A DNA stretch of 64,000 nucleotides from Pseudocercospora fijiensis CIRAD86 (GCF_000340215.1 NW_006921533.1:4924979-4988978), one strand, 5' to 3'. Positions 45,468 through 56,218 are shown, numbered from the stretch's first letter. Numbers and translations: made by a program. The notes: a model not told the origin generated them from the letters alone.

Positions 45468-47144
45468 ATGAAGCCAAGAATAAGAAGAGTCAATCGCTCG
45501 AGTCGAAGCATCACAGCGCAAGAGTTTCTTGCTAAGTACAACGCCGTTTGCTCACACCATCAACCTCGTCCGCCACTCGGCACTTCGCCTCACTCAAGAC
45601 GCGCCTTGGGATCGCAGTGCCATCAAGTCGCGCCAACGTATCAACCAGTGAACCACCAGAGTTACTCGCCGCCTACTTTTGCTGAGCGACAGCAGAGCAG
45701 TACGCCGTCATCTCACTGGAAAGCGAGAGGCCCGCAACAGCTCACATCAGATCGTTCGAGCCATCCCACCATGACTGATCCACACATGTCGCAACCAGCA
45801 GCAGCTCACGGACATTCGGATCGATTCGAGTCGCTGTCCATGTCTCATCAGCAGGCATTTAAGATTCCAATCTCAGGCATCTCGGGTTCGCAAGACGCCT
45901 TCCTGACCGTAACCGGCACGGTCGAGACGGCGCGGAAATTCCATCCGGCTGCTCAGAGTCTGATACCGCAAGCGAATGAGCCAGCAGAGATGATGACCGC
46001 CTTTCAAACCTCGTTGAAAATTCTACAGCTACAAGGAGTATTCCCGACAAACGAGCAAATCGAGACCTCCGAGCGACAAGGTGGAGCGTTCTGTGATGTG
46101 GAAAATCCCGTATCAGACGCCAACCAACCAAGTATCGCTGGCAGAGGAAGTCCGCCGATTAAGAACGTCTTCTTCATTGATGGTGTTCTAGCCTTCCTCC
46201 GACATGGCGCGGCGTATCATGGACATCAATCCTGTTTCGAGCTTGGACTACTCACCCACGATCTCGATCACAATACTCATCGCATCGACATCTTCCCGTC
46301 TGAAATCGGCAAGCCAGGAACCACCCACACATTGTGGATGCTGAGAAAAGTGCAAGCGACTCGAGGCTTCTTCAGAGTCGACCACGAAGAGAGTTTCCTA
46401 GGCTTCACCTATCGCTCCGATCACCCGCTTACGAAACCCAAGCCCAAACCCAGCATCAGTCCAGCACATTTCCGCAGCGACAAAGATCTCATCACAGAAC
46501 GATATACTGTCGAAGGAATTTTGAGCGGCAAAGCCGGATTGACTCCGGACCACTTCTTCGGCGAAGTCTTGCTGTACGTTGCGATGGGGATCAAGAATAC
46601 AAACCTGCTGACGGAGAAAATCAATAATCTTCGTCAGAGTCCTTCGTCGCCGAAGTTGACGAATAACAACCTCACCAAGAGAATTACTGCCGCGCTCAAA
46701 GCTAAAGCTTGGCTTGAGGATCGCTCTGAAGATGAAGTTATGGATGAGTACGATATTATCGTACGTGGCAAAGTCAACACTCGTCGGAAGCAGATTCGTG
46801 ATGGTACCTCGAGGAGAAGCAAAAAGCGTAAGGACGTCGTGCGCACCATAGTCGACAACGACGATGAGGAAGAGTTGATGGCAGAGATCTCGGAGGACGA
46901 GGAAGAGGAGGGGATGATGTTCGATGAAGAGGAGACCGCTGACCGTTCGAGCCCGAGTGGCCCACATGCTCGCCGTGGCCGCTCAAGTCGGCGCCAGGCT
47001 GTATCTTACGCTGAGCCAGGCTTTGAGAGCAGCGGGGACGAGGAGGACGAGGAGGACGAGGAGGGATCGGAGCAGGCGCGCAAGAGAGTCAAGCTTCGTA
47101 GGTCGATTGTTGAGTCTGATGACTCCGACGTATACGAGGATTGA
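45468..47144 (+). CDS. Unknown acidic protein, second of a tandem related pair
   Basis: Single exon, 558 residues. The first 100 residues are basic and low-complexity; a Met at MTDPHMSQ (45,771) may be the real start. A middle folded region (about 230-330) has FIDGVLAFLRHGAAYHGHQS, GTTHTLWMLRKVQATRGFFR and EESFLGFTYRSDHPL. Next comes the segment shared with the gene upstream: TVEGILSGKAGLTPDHFFGE, DHFFGEVLLYVAMGIKNTNL and LTKRITAALKAKAWLEDRSE. The C-terminal 110 residues alternate basic (RRSKKRK, RKRVKLRR) and strongly acidic blocks (DEEDEEDEEGSE), typical of nuclear, chromatin-associated proteins. Tandem order and shared pattern suggest an old duplication. Function unknown. Confidence 0.75.
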   Translation: MKPRIRRVNRSSRSITAQEFLAKYNAVCSHHQPRPPLGTSPHSRRALGSQCHQVAPTYQPVNHQSYSPPTFAERQQSSTPSSHWKARGPQQLTSDRSSHPTMTDPHMSQPAAAHGHSDRFESLSMSHQQAFKIPISGISGSQDAFLTVTGTVETARKFHPAAQSLIPQANEPAEMMTAFQTSLKILQLQGVFPTNEQIETSERQGGAFCDVENPVSDANQPSIAGRGSPPIKNVFFIDGVLAFLRHGAAYHGHQSCFELGLLTHDLDHNTHRIDIFPSEIGKPGTTHTLWMLRKVQATRGFFRVDHEESFLGFTYRSDHPLTKPKPKPSISPAHFRSDKDLITERYTVEGILSGKAGLTPDHFFGEVLLYVAMGIKNTNLLTEKINNLRQSPSSPKLTNNNLTKRITAALKAKAWLEDRSEDEVMDEYDIIVRGKVNTRRKQIRDGTSRRSKKRKDVVRTIVDNDDEEELMAEISEDEEEEGMMFDEEETADRSSPSGPHARRGRSSRRQAVSYAEPGFESSGDEEDEEDEEGSEQARKRVKLRRSIVESDDSDVYED

Positions 47145-47210
47145 GTGATGCTGAAGGCTGGCATTGGATCAGGCTGTTCACACAATCTTAAACGTAGCAT
47201 GCAGAACAAA

Positions 47211-47322
47211 GTCTTGCCTCTCAGGACTTGTTTCACTCGGCATCCTGATCCTCCCAGAACACCAAAGTCCTGCCTCTCAGGACTTGTTTCACTCGTTATC
47301 CTGATCCTCCCAGAACACCAAA
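47211..47322. repeat. 56-bp tandem duplication across a stop codon
   Basis: Two head-to-tail copies of a 56-bp unit (47,211-47,266 and 47,267-47,322), each containing CTCAGGACTTGTTTCACTCG. They differ by very few bases (GGCATCC against GTTATCC, plus a base near the start). The right copy includes the last codons and stop of the AsaB-like gene. The left copy lies in its 3' untranslated region and still encodes a similar C-terminus. Confidence 0.93.
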
Positions 47323-48267
47323 GTCCTCACCTCAACAGACTCCCTTGGCGGACCGTGATCTTCATCACAAGTAAAAGCCGTGTGCAAAGCCCTCCTGGCC
47401 ACACCAGTCTTCTTCGAATCGAAGATCTTGATGAGAAGAGCTTCCTCGGGGTCCAACTTCGAGCAGTAATACCACTTGTGCTGATCCTCGCGAGACGGAG
47501 GTGCCAAGGACCAAGTCTCAACGTCATTCCTATTGTACGCCGCTCTTGTCACTGGGGTCAGATTCTCCTCGTCGCCAGGTCTCCTGAACCTCGCAATCAC
47601 GGGCCTCAACTCGCTATCGTCGACCGAGCGAGCATCGCACATGGTGAGATTCTCCCTGGTCACAGTCTTGCCAATCGGACGCCAGACATTTATGATTGCC
47701 CAGCGTGTCTTGCTCAACTTCTCAGCTTCTTGAGGGAGGTAGAACTCCAATCTCGTCTTCGCGCCATCGTAGGAGTAGTCCACGTGGACATATCGAGCGG
47801 TCGTGGGAAGCGGTGTCCGGTCCATGTCCTGCATCGCTTTCGTCCTCTCGCGAAACTCATCCCAGCTTTGGCGTCTGCAGACATGGCCCATCACGTGTAC
47901 ACGGCTCGCTCCTGTCCTGCAACAGCGACTCAACACCGAGCTCTCTATCCTTGCCCGATGCGACTTACATCCTCTTCACCAGCTCCGCACATTCTGGGTA
48001 GTACAGCTTCTTGATCGTGTCGAGGTCAACGAATTCTTTCTCGGCGGAAGATTCCCTGACGTGCTGAAAGCCTTGCTTATCCAGATGGAACTCATCTTCG
48101 CTACCTCTTATGTCCGCAATCGGAACCTCCACATATTCGAACGAACGTCGCTTCTCCCCTGCCGTCCCAAACCAGAAGTCTTTGTGGCCACCTTTGGCGG
48201 GATCGAGGAAATAGCTGAGCGTTGATCTGACCACGTGCGATGGGCTTTCGACTTCAGCATGAGGCAT
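47289..48267 (-). CDS. AsaB/CmcJ-like putative hydroxylase
   Basis: Member of the fungal family that includes AsaB, GA4 desaturase-like proteins and CmcJ-like enzymes, often found in secondary metabolism; the reaction here is unknown. Two exons, 48,267-47,969 and 47,916-47,289. The 52-bp intron (GTAAGT..GCAG) joins LVKRM to TGASRVHVMGH. This gives 308 residues, normal for the family. Visible motifs are VRSTLSYFLDPAKGG near the N-terminus, the TGASRVHVMGHVCRR segment, a central ARYVHVDYSYDGAK, INVWRPIGKTVTRENLTMCD with the expected WRP, and HKWYYCSKLDPEEALLIKIF near the C-terminus. HVDYS and WRP are the usual landmarks. The frame is open upstream to a Met at 48,492, but those 75 residues do not look like the family, so I start at MPHAEV. 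Confidence 0.88.
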
Positions 48268-48641
48268 GGCTCTTGTCGTCCACGAGACGTGCGGAGAGGG
48301 TACTGCCAAGGCTTTGCAGAGGACATGTATAGGTGAAGCATTCATCGCTAACTTACCGAGTGCCAGTGTTTCGCAGCAACCCCACTCTCCGGCGTACTGT
48401 AAGCTTTCACACGTGCCGAGCTTGTCGCTGCCGCTAGAGGCATGAACCTGGAGTGGTGGAAAGTTACGAAGATCAGCCGGCGCCGGCGCCAAGGCTGCTC
48501 CAACAAGGCTGCGAGGGGCTATATAGAGCTTTCAGTGCGCATCTCTACACAATATCATGCTGCTTTCCTCCCACTCCACGCAATGACTCTGTGCTTCCAC
48601 ATCCCTCATACCCAACATCGACGGAACCATTCATCCACCAT

Positions 48642-49451
48642 TCAGCTACGTGAACCAATCCGATCCGGACAGCGAAAGTCGGCAAAGAATTCCACATCCC
48701 AATTCAAACCCGCCTCCGGGATAGGAGGTCTCATGGCCTCCCCTCTATCCTCAAAAAAGCGTATCAGCTCGGGAATGGCAGATGTATCAAAGCCCGTAAA
48801 AGGAGTATCATGCACTTTTTCCAAGCACATCGTCAAAGGTCCTCTATCGCGACCCTGCGGCCAGTCCTCCCGGGAGATATTCCGACCAAGCAGCTCAAGC
48901 TTTGTCCTTTCTGCAGAGGGAGGGTAGATCTGACCACCCGCCCAGTGATTTGATGTCATTCGATCATCGACTTCCAGGACGTTGGGTCCCTGAAGTGGAA
49001 TATGCATCATCTTCATCGCGTAAATCATGTGTTTTCGAATATAATTTCTGGTCCAGACGAATTTTTCGGGGCAGAATTTACCTCGGACAGAAAGTAGAGT
49101 TTTGGCGACGATTTCTGCGCCGATGCCGTTTCGGATCCAGCGGATGAGAATCTCCTTGACGCATATACAGTCGGGGAAGAACGTCAGTAGCTCTTTTGTG
49201 CCGTACTCGATATCGTGGGGTAACTCCATGGTACGAATAGCGCTAGCTTGATGAAAAGTTGGTCGAAGCGGCTCCAGACCTCTTGGTGGAGACAGTACAT
49301 GTATTGACTGACGAGGTCGACTGCCAGGATGTTCAGGATTGATTGCCGCTTGTGGGGTATCAGCCCGTGATAGCCTTGTCTTGTCTCTTTCGTCCGTCCT
49401 TTCATCACTCTTGCCTTCTGGCAACCATGCGCCTCCTTTGTAATGCTGCAT
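48642..49451 (-). CDS. Hypothetical protein
   Basis: Open frame of 269 residues; no family recognised. The first 74 residues are polar and may be untranslated. A likely start is the Met of MELPHDIEYGTKELLTFFPD at 49,229, leaving 195 residues. The core looks globular and helical (CVKEILIRWIRNGIGAEIVA, KFVWTRNYIRKHMIYAMKMM) with a C-terminal acidic/hydrophobic end (IPELIRFFEDRGEAMRPPIP). There is no signal peptide or membrane segment. It lies about 375 bp upstream of the chosen AsaB-like start (150 bp from the longer one), on the same strand. Confidence 0.55.
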   Translation of the reverse strand: MQHYKGGAWLPEGKSDERTDERDKTRLSRADTPQAAINPEHPGSRPRQSIHVLSPPRGLEPLRPTFHQASAIRTMELPHDIEYGTKELLTFFPDCICVKEILIRWIRNGIGAEIVAKTLLSVRGKFCPEKFVWTRNYIRKHMIYAMKMMHIPLQGPNVLEVDDRMTSNHWAGGQIYPPSAERTKLELLGRNISREDWPQGRDRGPLTMCLEKVHDTPFTGFDTSAIPELIRFFEDRGEAMRPPIPEAGLNWDVEFFADFRCPDRIGSRS

Positions 49452-50327
49452 GTCGAAATTCGAACAGCTTGTCTAGAGAAGAAGGACCTTTTCTGCTGGA
49501 CGATTCGTAAAGATGGTCGACCACGCTTGAGTGAAACATTCAAGTTCCGATTCTTCTCCCGAAAGGATGCTCTGCAAATCAAAGTTGTGGTTGGTCGCTC
49601 GCCCAGAACCGCGTCAAACGAAGGAGGTGACCTTTTCTTGAGAACGCGAAGCAAGAGCATTGCCGGTCGCTGGAAGGAGCTTGTTTGCTGCACCCTTCGA
49701 ACCTGTCTTCAAAGACGCAGCCTTGTGATGCCGCACACTGCAAAGGATCGGAAGAGGAGAATCAAAGAGAACTCGCAGCCATCTTTCTCCAAGCTATATT
49801 TTCGCGTCCATCATCCTCGCAACTCCAATAATAGTTTGATCCCGTCAAGCAGTAAGTTGCATTATTTACATGCACAGGCCGAGGCGTTGGCTCTTGGCCT
49901 CGTGCGCCTTTTTTTGGCATGGAAAACAGCTCGCTATTGGTAGTACGGGAACCTGCGAGAGTGTAAGTGCTGGGCTGAGCTGCAGTGTTATAGTGTAAAA
50001 GCTGTGACAGTCGCCAACCCATGCAACTACTTTTGTAGATAGTGAAGCTGCCGAGCGCTGAGAATTGATGCATTGTGTTGTGGTTCTGACAACTCCAGAA
50101 TGTTTGTTGCTGACAGTAAGATCTGAGCGAGCTAGTTTCCAATGGCGCGAGTACCTCCTGCTCCTGCCTCCTTCCTTTGTCCGCAAGCGGTAGGTTCGAA
50201 GGCATGGAAACGTTTCTTTGTCTTTCGGTATCCTGAAAGTGTTCGAGCATTGTAACTTGGCGAGTCTGGGGACAAAGATCTATGACCTTTGTAGAGCTGG
50301 TCTGCCGGACGCTGAGCCGGGGCAAGA
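49452..50327. other. Intergenic, no supported gene
   Basis: About 0.9 kb. A plus-strand frame at 49,443-49,943 (166 codons) overlaps minus-strand frames and shows no domain, so I do not call it. The 3' region of the permease lies at the right. Confidence 0.4.
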
Positions 50328-52463
50328 CTAGGGCCCAGCAATGACCACGACCTTTTCGTCCTGCGAACCAATATCGCTGACATGATCGTATCTCGCTCCA
50401 TTAGCATCGTGAGTTGCATCCCAATCGTCGACTTGACTCAGAGGCACCTTGACCAATACGTGTGTCTGCGCGCCGTCTCCGAGAAGAAGCAGCTCTTGAC
50501 GCATCTTGTATCCTCGAAGCTTCGGCAGAACGATAATCCAAGTGATGTAGTAGATTGTGCAGATGACCAGAATCGAGATTCCGACGACAATATACGTCCC
50601 ATACCAAAAGGAAACATCCCCGCCGTTGGCACCGCCCGTCGGTGGATACCACGGCATAATGATGAGGTAAAGTTGAACTGCGATGTTGAACACGAGGACC
50701 ACATTCCAGGCCTTAAAGGTCGGCCTCGGTAAGCCCAGTTTTCCGCGATGGTACCGCAGAACGTAGATACCAGCTGCCATGAGCAGGTTGAACACTGAGC
50801 TTGGATAGATCTGCAAGTCAGTGATGAAACTGAACGCGTCTCCGGCGGGTGGAGCCAGAATCATGATGATGGTCAATGCCCACCTAAAAGCAATGGGTGT
50901 AAGCGTCAGCAATGTTCCAACCATGCTCGCTCCGAGACAAAGTTACGGTGTTTGACACCGCTGCTTTAGTCGTACACATTTGCTCGGAGTCATGGCTTAT
51001 GCGCAAGGGTATACTCACTTGACAAGATACGGGCCTGCTGGCGTCCCGAAAGGCTTTGTAGATGCCCAAAACGATGGCCAAGGAAGCACACCTGTCCAAG
51101 GAGATCCTCGATCAGCATTGTGCCCACTAGAAATAAAATTCTCAGCTCACTTACCTTGACGACCACACTCACGGATGACTCGTGATGACCCAAGGAGAAC
51201 TGCAATAAGATTTCCGAAGGAGCTGAGCGCGATCAAGAAGTTCAGTCCACGCACAGCGCCGTGGCTGCCGAAGACTTTGGTGAACAGCAGGCCTGCAGCG
51301 ATCTCCTTGCCGGCAATGATCTCTTCCTTCGGGATGGCGGCGAAGAATGCAATATTGACGAGAATGTAGAGGACTGCGACCAGTGTGACAGCGGCAAATC
51401 CATAGTTTCGGATTCTCTTTACAGGGTTCTTGACTTCATTGACCACGTTGAAGGCGTTCTCATACTGGAAACGTGGCGGTCAGCATTTTGTTCTCGCAAG
51501 AAACGTCAGTTTTTTGACTCTTACGCCAGCATCTGCAGAATCGATTAGCATAGAGCGTTGCAATATGATTGATTACTACTAACAAGCGAATATGATTTTG
51601 TACATCGCGTTTGTAACGCCATAAGGCGACGCTTCTCCATCGAAAGCATTCTGGAAGTTCAGCTTGGGACTTTTGATGCTGGTATGGCCACCTAAAACGA
51701 CCAGTCCAGTAATGGCAATAAATACCAGCGTGACGAGCTTGATCGCTCCAATGGTGTTGCTTGCAATGTAAGAAAACCTCGTGTGGAAGATCACGAATAG
51801 GACCGCGATCGTGTAGCAAGCTATTGCCAGTCCTTTGATCTCCCAATTGGACGGCTTATGGTCTCCGATTGCGAAAAGGTATCGAGCCATGACCACAGCG
51901 TTACCGCTAGAGAACGAAAGTATCACAGACTGGATAGCAAACGTCGTAGGAAAGAACCATTTGGGTCTTGGGTATGCCTGTTCCAAGTATGCGACTTCAG
52001 ATCCGGATCGAGATGGAAAGTATGCGGCGTATTCGAGGTAGACTGAGAGCGAGGACATGGAAGTCAAAAGTCCGATGAACCAGAATATGAGCGAGAGTCC
52101 AACAGATCCTGTACCTCTCAGGATCGCCGAAGCTAGCCATGGATGTCAGCTAATCCGTGAGATCTCGAAAAGCACTGATGTCTTACGAGTTGAAAAGATA
52201 CCAGTGCCTACCATCTTCGACAGATTGAGAAACACGATGGTCACTGGCCCGACGCTGTATCCCAAAGGTGACTGCACCTCAACCGGAGCTCCACTTGTCT
52301 CTTGGTATCCGACAGGTGCATCATTTCCACCTTGCTGTCCAACGTATTTCCGATCACCATCAGAGACTTGAACATCGCCGCTGGCTGTGACCGATTGAAC
52401 AGTCGAGCTGTTACGGTCTCCATCGTTGTTGGGTTTGAATCTGTTTCGAAAGAGAGCCGACAT
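50328..52463 (-). CDS. MUP1-like high-affinity methionine permease
   Basis: APC/LAT-type amino-acid permease of the plasma membrane, most like yeast Mup1, importing methionine and perhaps cysteine by proton symport. Six exons: 52,463-52,187, 52,132-51,584, 51,532-51,525 (8 nt), 51,464-51,155, 51,091-51,019 and 50,883-50,328, giving 590 residues. Helix 1 has MVGTGIFSTPSAILRGTGSV; the GTGIFSTP turn is the substrate site in the family. The 8-nt exon encodes the middle of the hallmark IFAYAGYENAFNVVNEVKNP. The rest follows as SSRVIRECGRQGVLPWPSFW, STKPFGTPAGPYLVKWALTI and ILAPPAGDAFSFITDLQIYP. Every junction has GT..AG and keeps frame. About twelve hydrophobic segments are present. An in-frame upstream Met at 52,505 would add 14 residues. 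A TauD dioxygenase gene lies just upstream on the same strand. Confidence 0.92.
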
Positions 52464-53097
52464 TGTGACGATGCCGTGTAACAATATCCAATCCTCGCGG
52501 GCCAAGGAACCGAGGGCGGATGTCTGTGTAGTAATGGTACACGTAGGGCGTGTGGTGGCAGGTCTACATATAAACTGCCGGGAAGTCTACCGCGTCTTGA
52601 GTTTGCAAAGTGCTGCCACAGTAGTCAGCACTTGAGTTCAGATTTCGACATAGCACGCCATCGCACAAGCTCGCCAACAAACATGGATATGCGATACGAT
52701 CTCCACCAAGACACATGGCTCCCACGCGAGGATGCCACGCAGACGAGGTCAAGAACGCGCAATCGCTGTTTCAAGCCCTTGGCGCGAGTCTTGAGTTACA
52801 ATCAAACCACATATGAGGCGTTTGACGGCTGTCCTTGCGTATGCCTCTGTACCCACCAACGCTCCGCTCAGCTTTGCGCCATATGGGATGAGAAAACGCA
52901 AGGCGAATGTATTCAATTTTGCATCTGGGAGGTCGACTGCAACTGCAGGTCGCAGCAAATATTTCAGGTAGGTGGCAGACTTTTCAAGAGACTGCACGAC
53001 ATGAAGAGTTGTGGTTCTTGGCGATTTCGTTGAAATTGGTCCATTCGACTTATCTTAGGTTGGTGCAAATTCCTGAACAGCTGATGCCATACTACAT
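52464..53097. promoter_or_regulatory. Permease upstream region
   Basis: About 634 bp between the TauD stop and the permease start, holding the permease promoter. No gene is supported. I do not see a clear cluster of sulfur-regulator (Cys3/MetR) sites by eye. Confidence 0.35.
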
Positions 53098-54624
53098 TCA
53101 TTGCACAGGCTTCGTCTTACCAGCACTCGAGCTTCGAATTCTTGGCTCAAGTGGGAATATAGAGTTCTCTGGTGTCACGTTGCCATAAACATGATCCCAG
53201 CGACCTTGCAGTGCAGCTGGAGTCGGCCAAGCGTGTTCGGGGTCTCGCAGCCAGAGCCGAATGAGATGACGCCTTCAGAATCGTTAGTTAGATCAGAGCA
53301 CGCATGGGAGTTGACTTAAGCCTTACTGCTGCTCTGGTGTGTCCTTGAAAGCGTCCCGAGCGTGGAAGATACTGAGATTGTTGGCGTATTGCACATCGCC
53401 CTTTTGGAAGTCCAGAGTCACAGCATGCTTCTCTGCGAGAAAGTGCAAGGTGTCAAGAGCTTCGGCCTGTGCTTCCGTGATAGGCGGAATGTTCTCAGAG
53501 CGTGGCAGGCCCCAGTAGCCTGTGAATGTGCGTCTTGCATATTGAATGATCATTCGTTCTGGCGTAGATGCGCTCTTAGGAATGTAGTGAAGCAATGGTC
53601 GCAGCGAGTACTGCTGGCCTTGGCCGGAGAAACTGGCACGATATCAGTATGGAGCTATCGGTCTTCGTCAGTAGACATACTTCTCCGCAGCCCAGGGCTC
53701 GGCTAGGGTCCGAATCAGGTCGGGACGCGTTCGAGCAAGTTCGTTGTAGACAGTCCACGAGCTGGAAAGCTTACTCTCGCCTCCGGATGCCGCAGTCTCG
53801 AGACAAGCCAAGGCAATAATGTCTCCAGCATCTGAGATAGACCGCACGCGTAAGCATATGTTCAAAGCTGAGAATCGAGGCCAGCGTACGACAACTGAGC
53901 GTCGTCATGACACATAAAGTTGTCGTGCGTGAGGCCTCAAGAGGAGACGAGATGCTGCTTCAAGAACGACTTACCAGTATGGAAGACCTGCTTGTCTGTG
54001 GTATATGCTGGCGAACCGATTTTAGAAGCTTCTACACTTGCGCTCATGTCCTTGACATGGTTCAAGACAACATCGGCCGGTCTGCCTTCAAATTGATGGT
54101 CTTGCCGGCCCCTGATTGATGCAACATGACTAGATACACCGGCGTAGATGATGACATTCTCTTCACGCGTATGTTTCGCGAAGGGGAGGCCACGCAGCAC
54201 TTTAAAGCCGCGACCATTGTGGATCTCATTGGAAATTTCCCGAAGAGCATGATGCAGTTGAGGAAGCGGGAAAGTGTCCTGGTCAATGAATCCGAGAGGC
54301 TTGTTCAGAGCTACACCATTGTTAGCATTGGGCCCGACTTGTGTCCCAGCTTGATGTACATTTGAAATGCTTCAGCCCGGCTTCGATCTCGTCGAGTTCA
54401 GCCCCATTCAGCTCGTAAACAACGTTGTACTTCTGAGCAATGTCTTTGCCGTCCCAGACCAGGTCCGATACCAGTTCCTTCGGAAAGCCTTCTGGCAAAT
54501 CATGTGACAGCTGCTCGGTGGCTCTCCGACGATTGACGCGAGCGAGATACTTGTCTAAGTCTGGAGCATAGCCGATATCAGGCTGACCTGCGGGGCCGGG
54601 TCTGATGGCCTGGGCTGTCGCCAT
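53098..54624 (-). CDS. TauD/TfdA-family 2-oxoglutarate dioxygenase
   Basis: A non-heme iron dioxygenase of the TauD type. Members release sulfite from taurine or sulfonates, cleave phenoxy-herbicides or hydroxylate small acids; the substrate here is unknown. Five exons: 54,624-54,360, 54,310-53,975, 53,831-53,681, 53,632-53,327 and 53,272-53,098, giving 410 residues. All introns are GT..AG; the second is 143 bp. Motifs: GRGFKVLRGLPFAKHTREEN, ITG-like substrate loop VEASKIGSPAYTTDKQVFHT, iron ligands H199 and D201 (HTD, split by an intron), H342 in NNLSIFHARDAF, and the 2-oxoglutarate arginine in RHLIRLWLRDPEHAW. All catalytic residues are present. An upstream in-frame Met (54,729) is less likely than MATAQAIRPG. 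The promoter is short: a GGGGC repeat and a Tc1-like transposon start about 170 bp upstream. Confidence 0.94.
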
Positions 54625-54756
54625 TGCGAGGCAGAGATGAGGAATGGGAGAAGGTGGTGATGATGGTGATTCATGATGTCTGAATGGTTTGCGTGTTGCA
54701 CATATAGTAGACAAGCCAAGCTTTTTCACGCCATACTGCGAGAAATCGCGTCAAGG

Positions 54757-54788
54757 TTCGGGCGGGGCGGGGCGGGGCGGGGCGGGGC
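54757..54788 (+). repeat. GGGGC pentanucleotide repeat
   Basis: Six tandem GGGGC-type units on the plus strand, able in principle to form G-quadruplex DNA. It sits between the TauD start (about 130 bp away) and the transposon target site, 3 bp before its TA. Confidence 0.9.
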
Positions 54789-54793
54789 AGATA

Positions 54794-54819
54794 CTATGTG
54801 CTGAGTCCAACTTGTCAGT
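54794..54819 (+). repeat. Left terminal inverted repeat, Tc1-like element
   Basis: 26 bp identical to the reverse complement of 58,339-58,364. Patchy similarity continues a little further inward. Confidence 0.93.
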
Positions 54820-54989
54820 GCCGGTGCGGGGAGAACCCTGCACCTCCGAGAGAGGAACCACACCGCCATTTTAGTGGTTTTTGAATTATTTGTTCTCCTT
54901 CTGAGGCCTATAGTCCTCCAATATATGGTAGATATCGTGTCGACGGTTTTCTAGTAGTATAGACCCTTCCGAGGTATTGTTGTCGTCCG

Positions 54990-56218
54990 CTATAGTAAAG
55001 AAAGCGCGTATTAACGACGACTAGCAAGGCTAACTGATCAATCTCTTTAAGAAGGGCTTTACTGCTAAGTAGATACATGCCTTTATAAAGCTTCTAATAT
55101 TAGTCAGATCAGTATATCGCTATTAAGAGAGATATCGCATAACTAGAGCGTTATATCTAAAGAATACTAGCACTCGGCGTAGCTATAAGAACCTCTAACT
55201 TCTCGCTATAGAAGAGGAGTTTATACTCGGGTATCTCGACGATCGACCGGACGTATACTTTATAGAGATAATCCAAGCTCTTTAAGACGAATTTATACGG
55301 CTACGGCTAGTAAATAAGGGCGGAAAGGGTATAGTAGAGCTTCGGCCGTCTCTAATCGGTATAGTGTTGAAAAGGCACGGGTATACTTAAAAGGAGGTAA
55401 AGCGGGCGGCGAAGGAACGTAACCCGTTCTTAAGGGCTCTATAGACGATTAGGTACGCTAAATAGCTAGTAGATCGACTAGTATTTATCGACGAGACTAC
55501 TAGCAATTAGAAGACAGGTTAGCGGAAGTATAGCTAGAGTCCAAAGGGTATTACATACTTAGATCTCTAGTATGCGAAGCGAGAAGTACGGTAGAGTGTG
55601 CTACCGGCCTTTACGGTTTATAGCTACTTGCTATATACCTGTATATACTAAGGATCGATTAATGCTAACCGTTTCTATACTTGGATTACTAAATAGGTGC
55701 TTCTATGTCTCGAAGAAGGTCCGCTAATGATCTTTGTAATAGATAATGCTAGTATTCACTATAGATTGAGGATTAAGTAGGCGATTCTCGATGCTAGATA
55801 TCGACTCGAGTACTTACCGCCGTATAGTCCGGATTTGAACCCTATCGAGGGCAGTTTCAATCTGCTAAAGAAGACTATTAAAAGACACAGAAGTTAGCTG
55901 CCGAAGTTCTTTGGCTTTTAAGATTACTTACTATATTGTCTGCACCTATATCGAGGCCACCGCGCGCGTAAACTCTTCGCTTATGCTAGATATAATGTCG
56001 AAGGGGTAGATTTGCCGTACGACGCTTCGCAATTCGAGTCGACCGCTAGTAACGCTTAGAATATAATAGCACTCGACCCGGAAGAGTCCTAATAGATACA
56101 ATAGGCTCAGAACAATAAGCCGTTAGTGCTAGATAATATAGAAGAGCTATGTGTGTTATATAAAGAAGATAATAAGGAAGATAAGGAACAAGAGGTAGAT
56201 TTTGACGACTTTGAGTAA
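54990..56218 (+). pseudogene. Tc1/IS630-type DD34E transposase relic
   Basis: Plus-strand frame broken by TAG/TAA stops. The N-terminal part has a helix-turn-helix-like stretch (LFKKGFTA...) and NLxLLAIEEEFILGYLDDRP-like sequence. The catalytic core is clear: first Asp in LVFIDETTSN, followed by KREVR; second Asp in VIDNASIHYRLRIK; and Glu in YLPPYSPDLNPIEGSF. Exactly 34 residues separate the last two catalytic residues, which defines DD34E. The tail is Asp/Glu-rich. All disruptions seen are of RIP type. It cuts and pastes DNA at TA sites in working relatives. Confidence 0.88.

Noticed and set aside
49443..49943. 166-codon plus-strand frame
   Set aside because: No motif or credible start, and it competes with minus-strand frames in an intergenic stretch.
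53323..53595. TauD gene ending at the TAA at 53,323
   Set aside because: The expected C-terminal RHLIRLWLRD segment lies just downstream and is joined in frame by a GTAAGG..GAAG intron.
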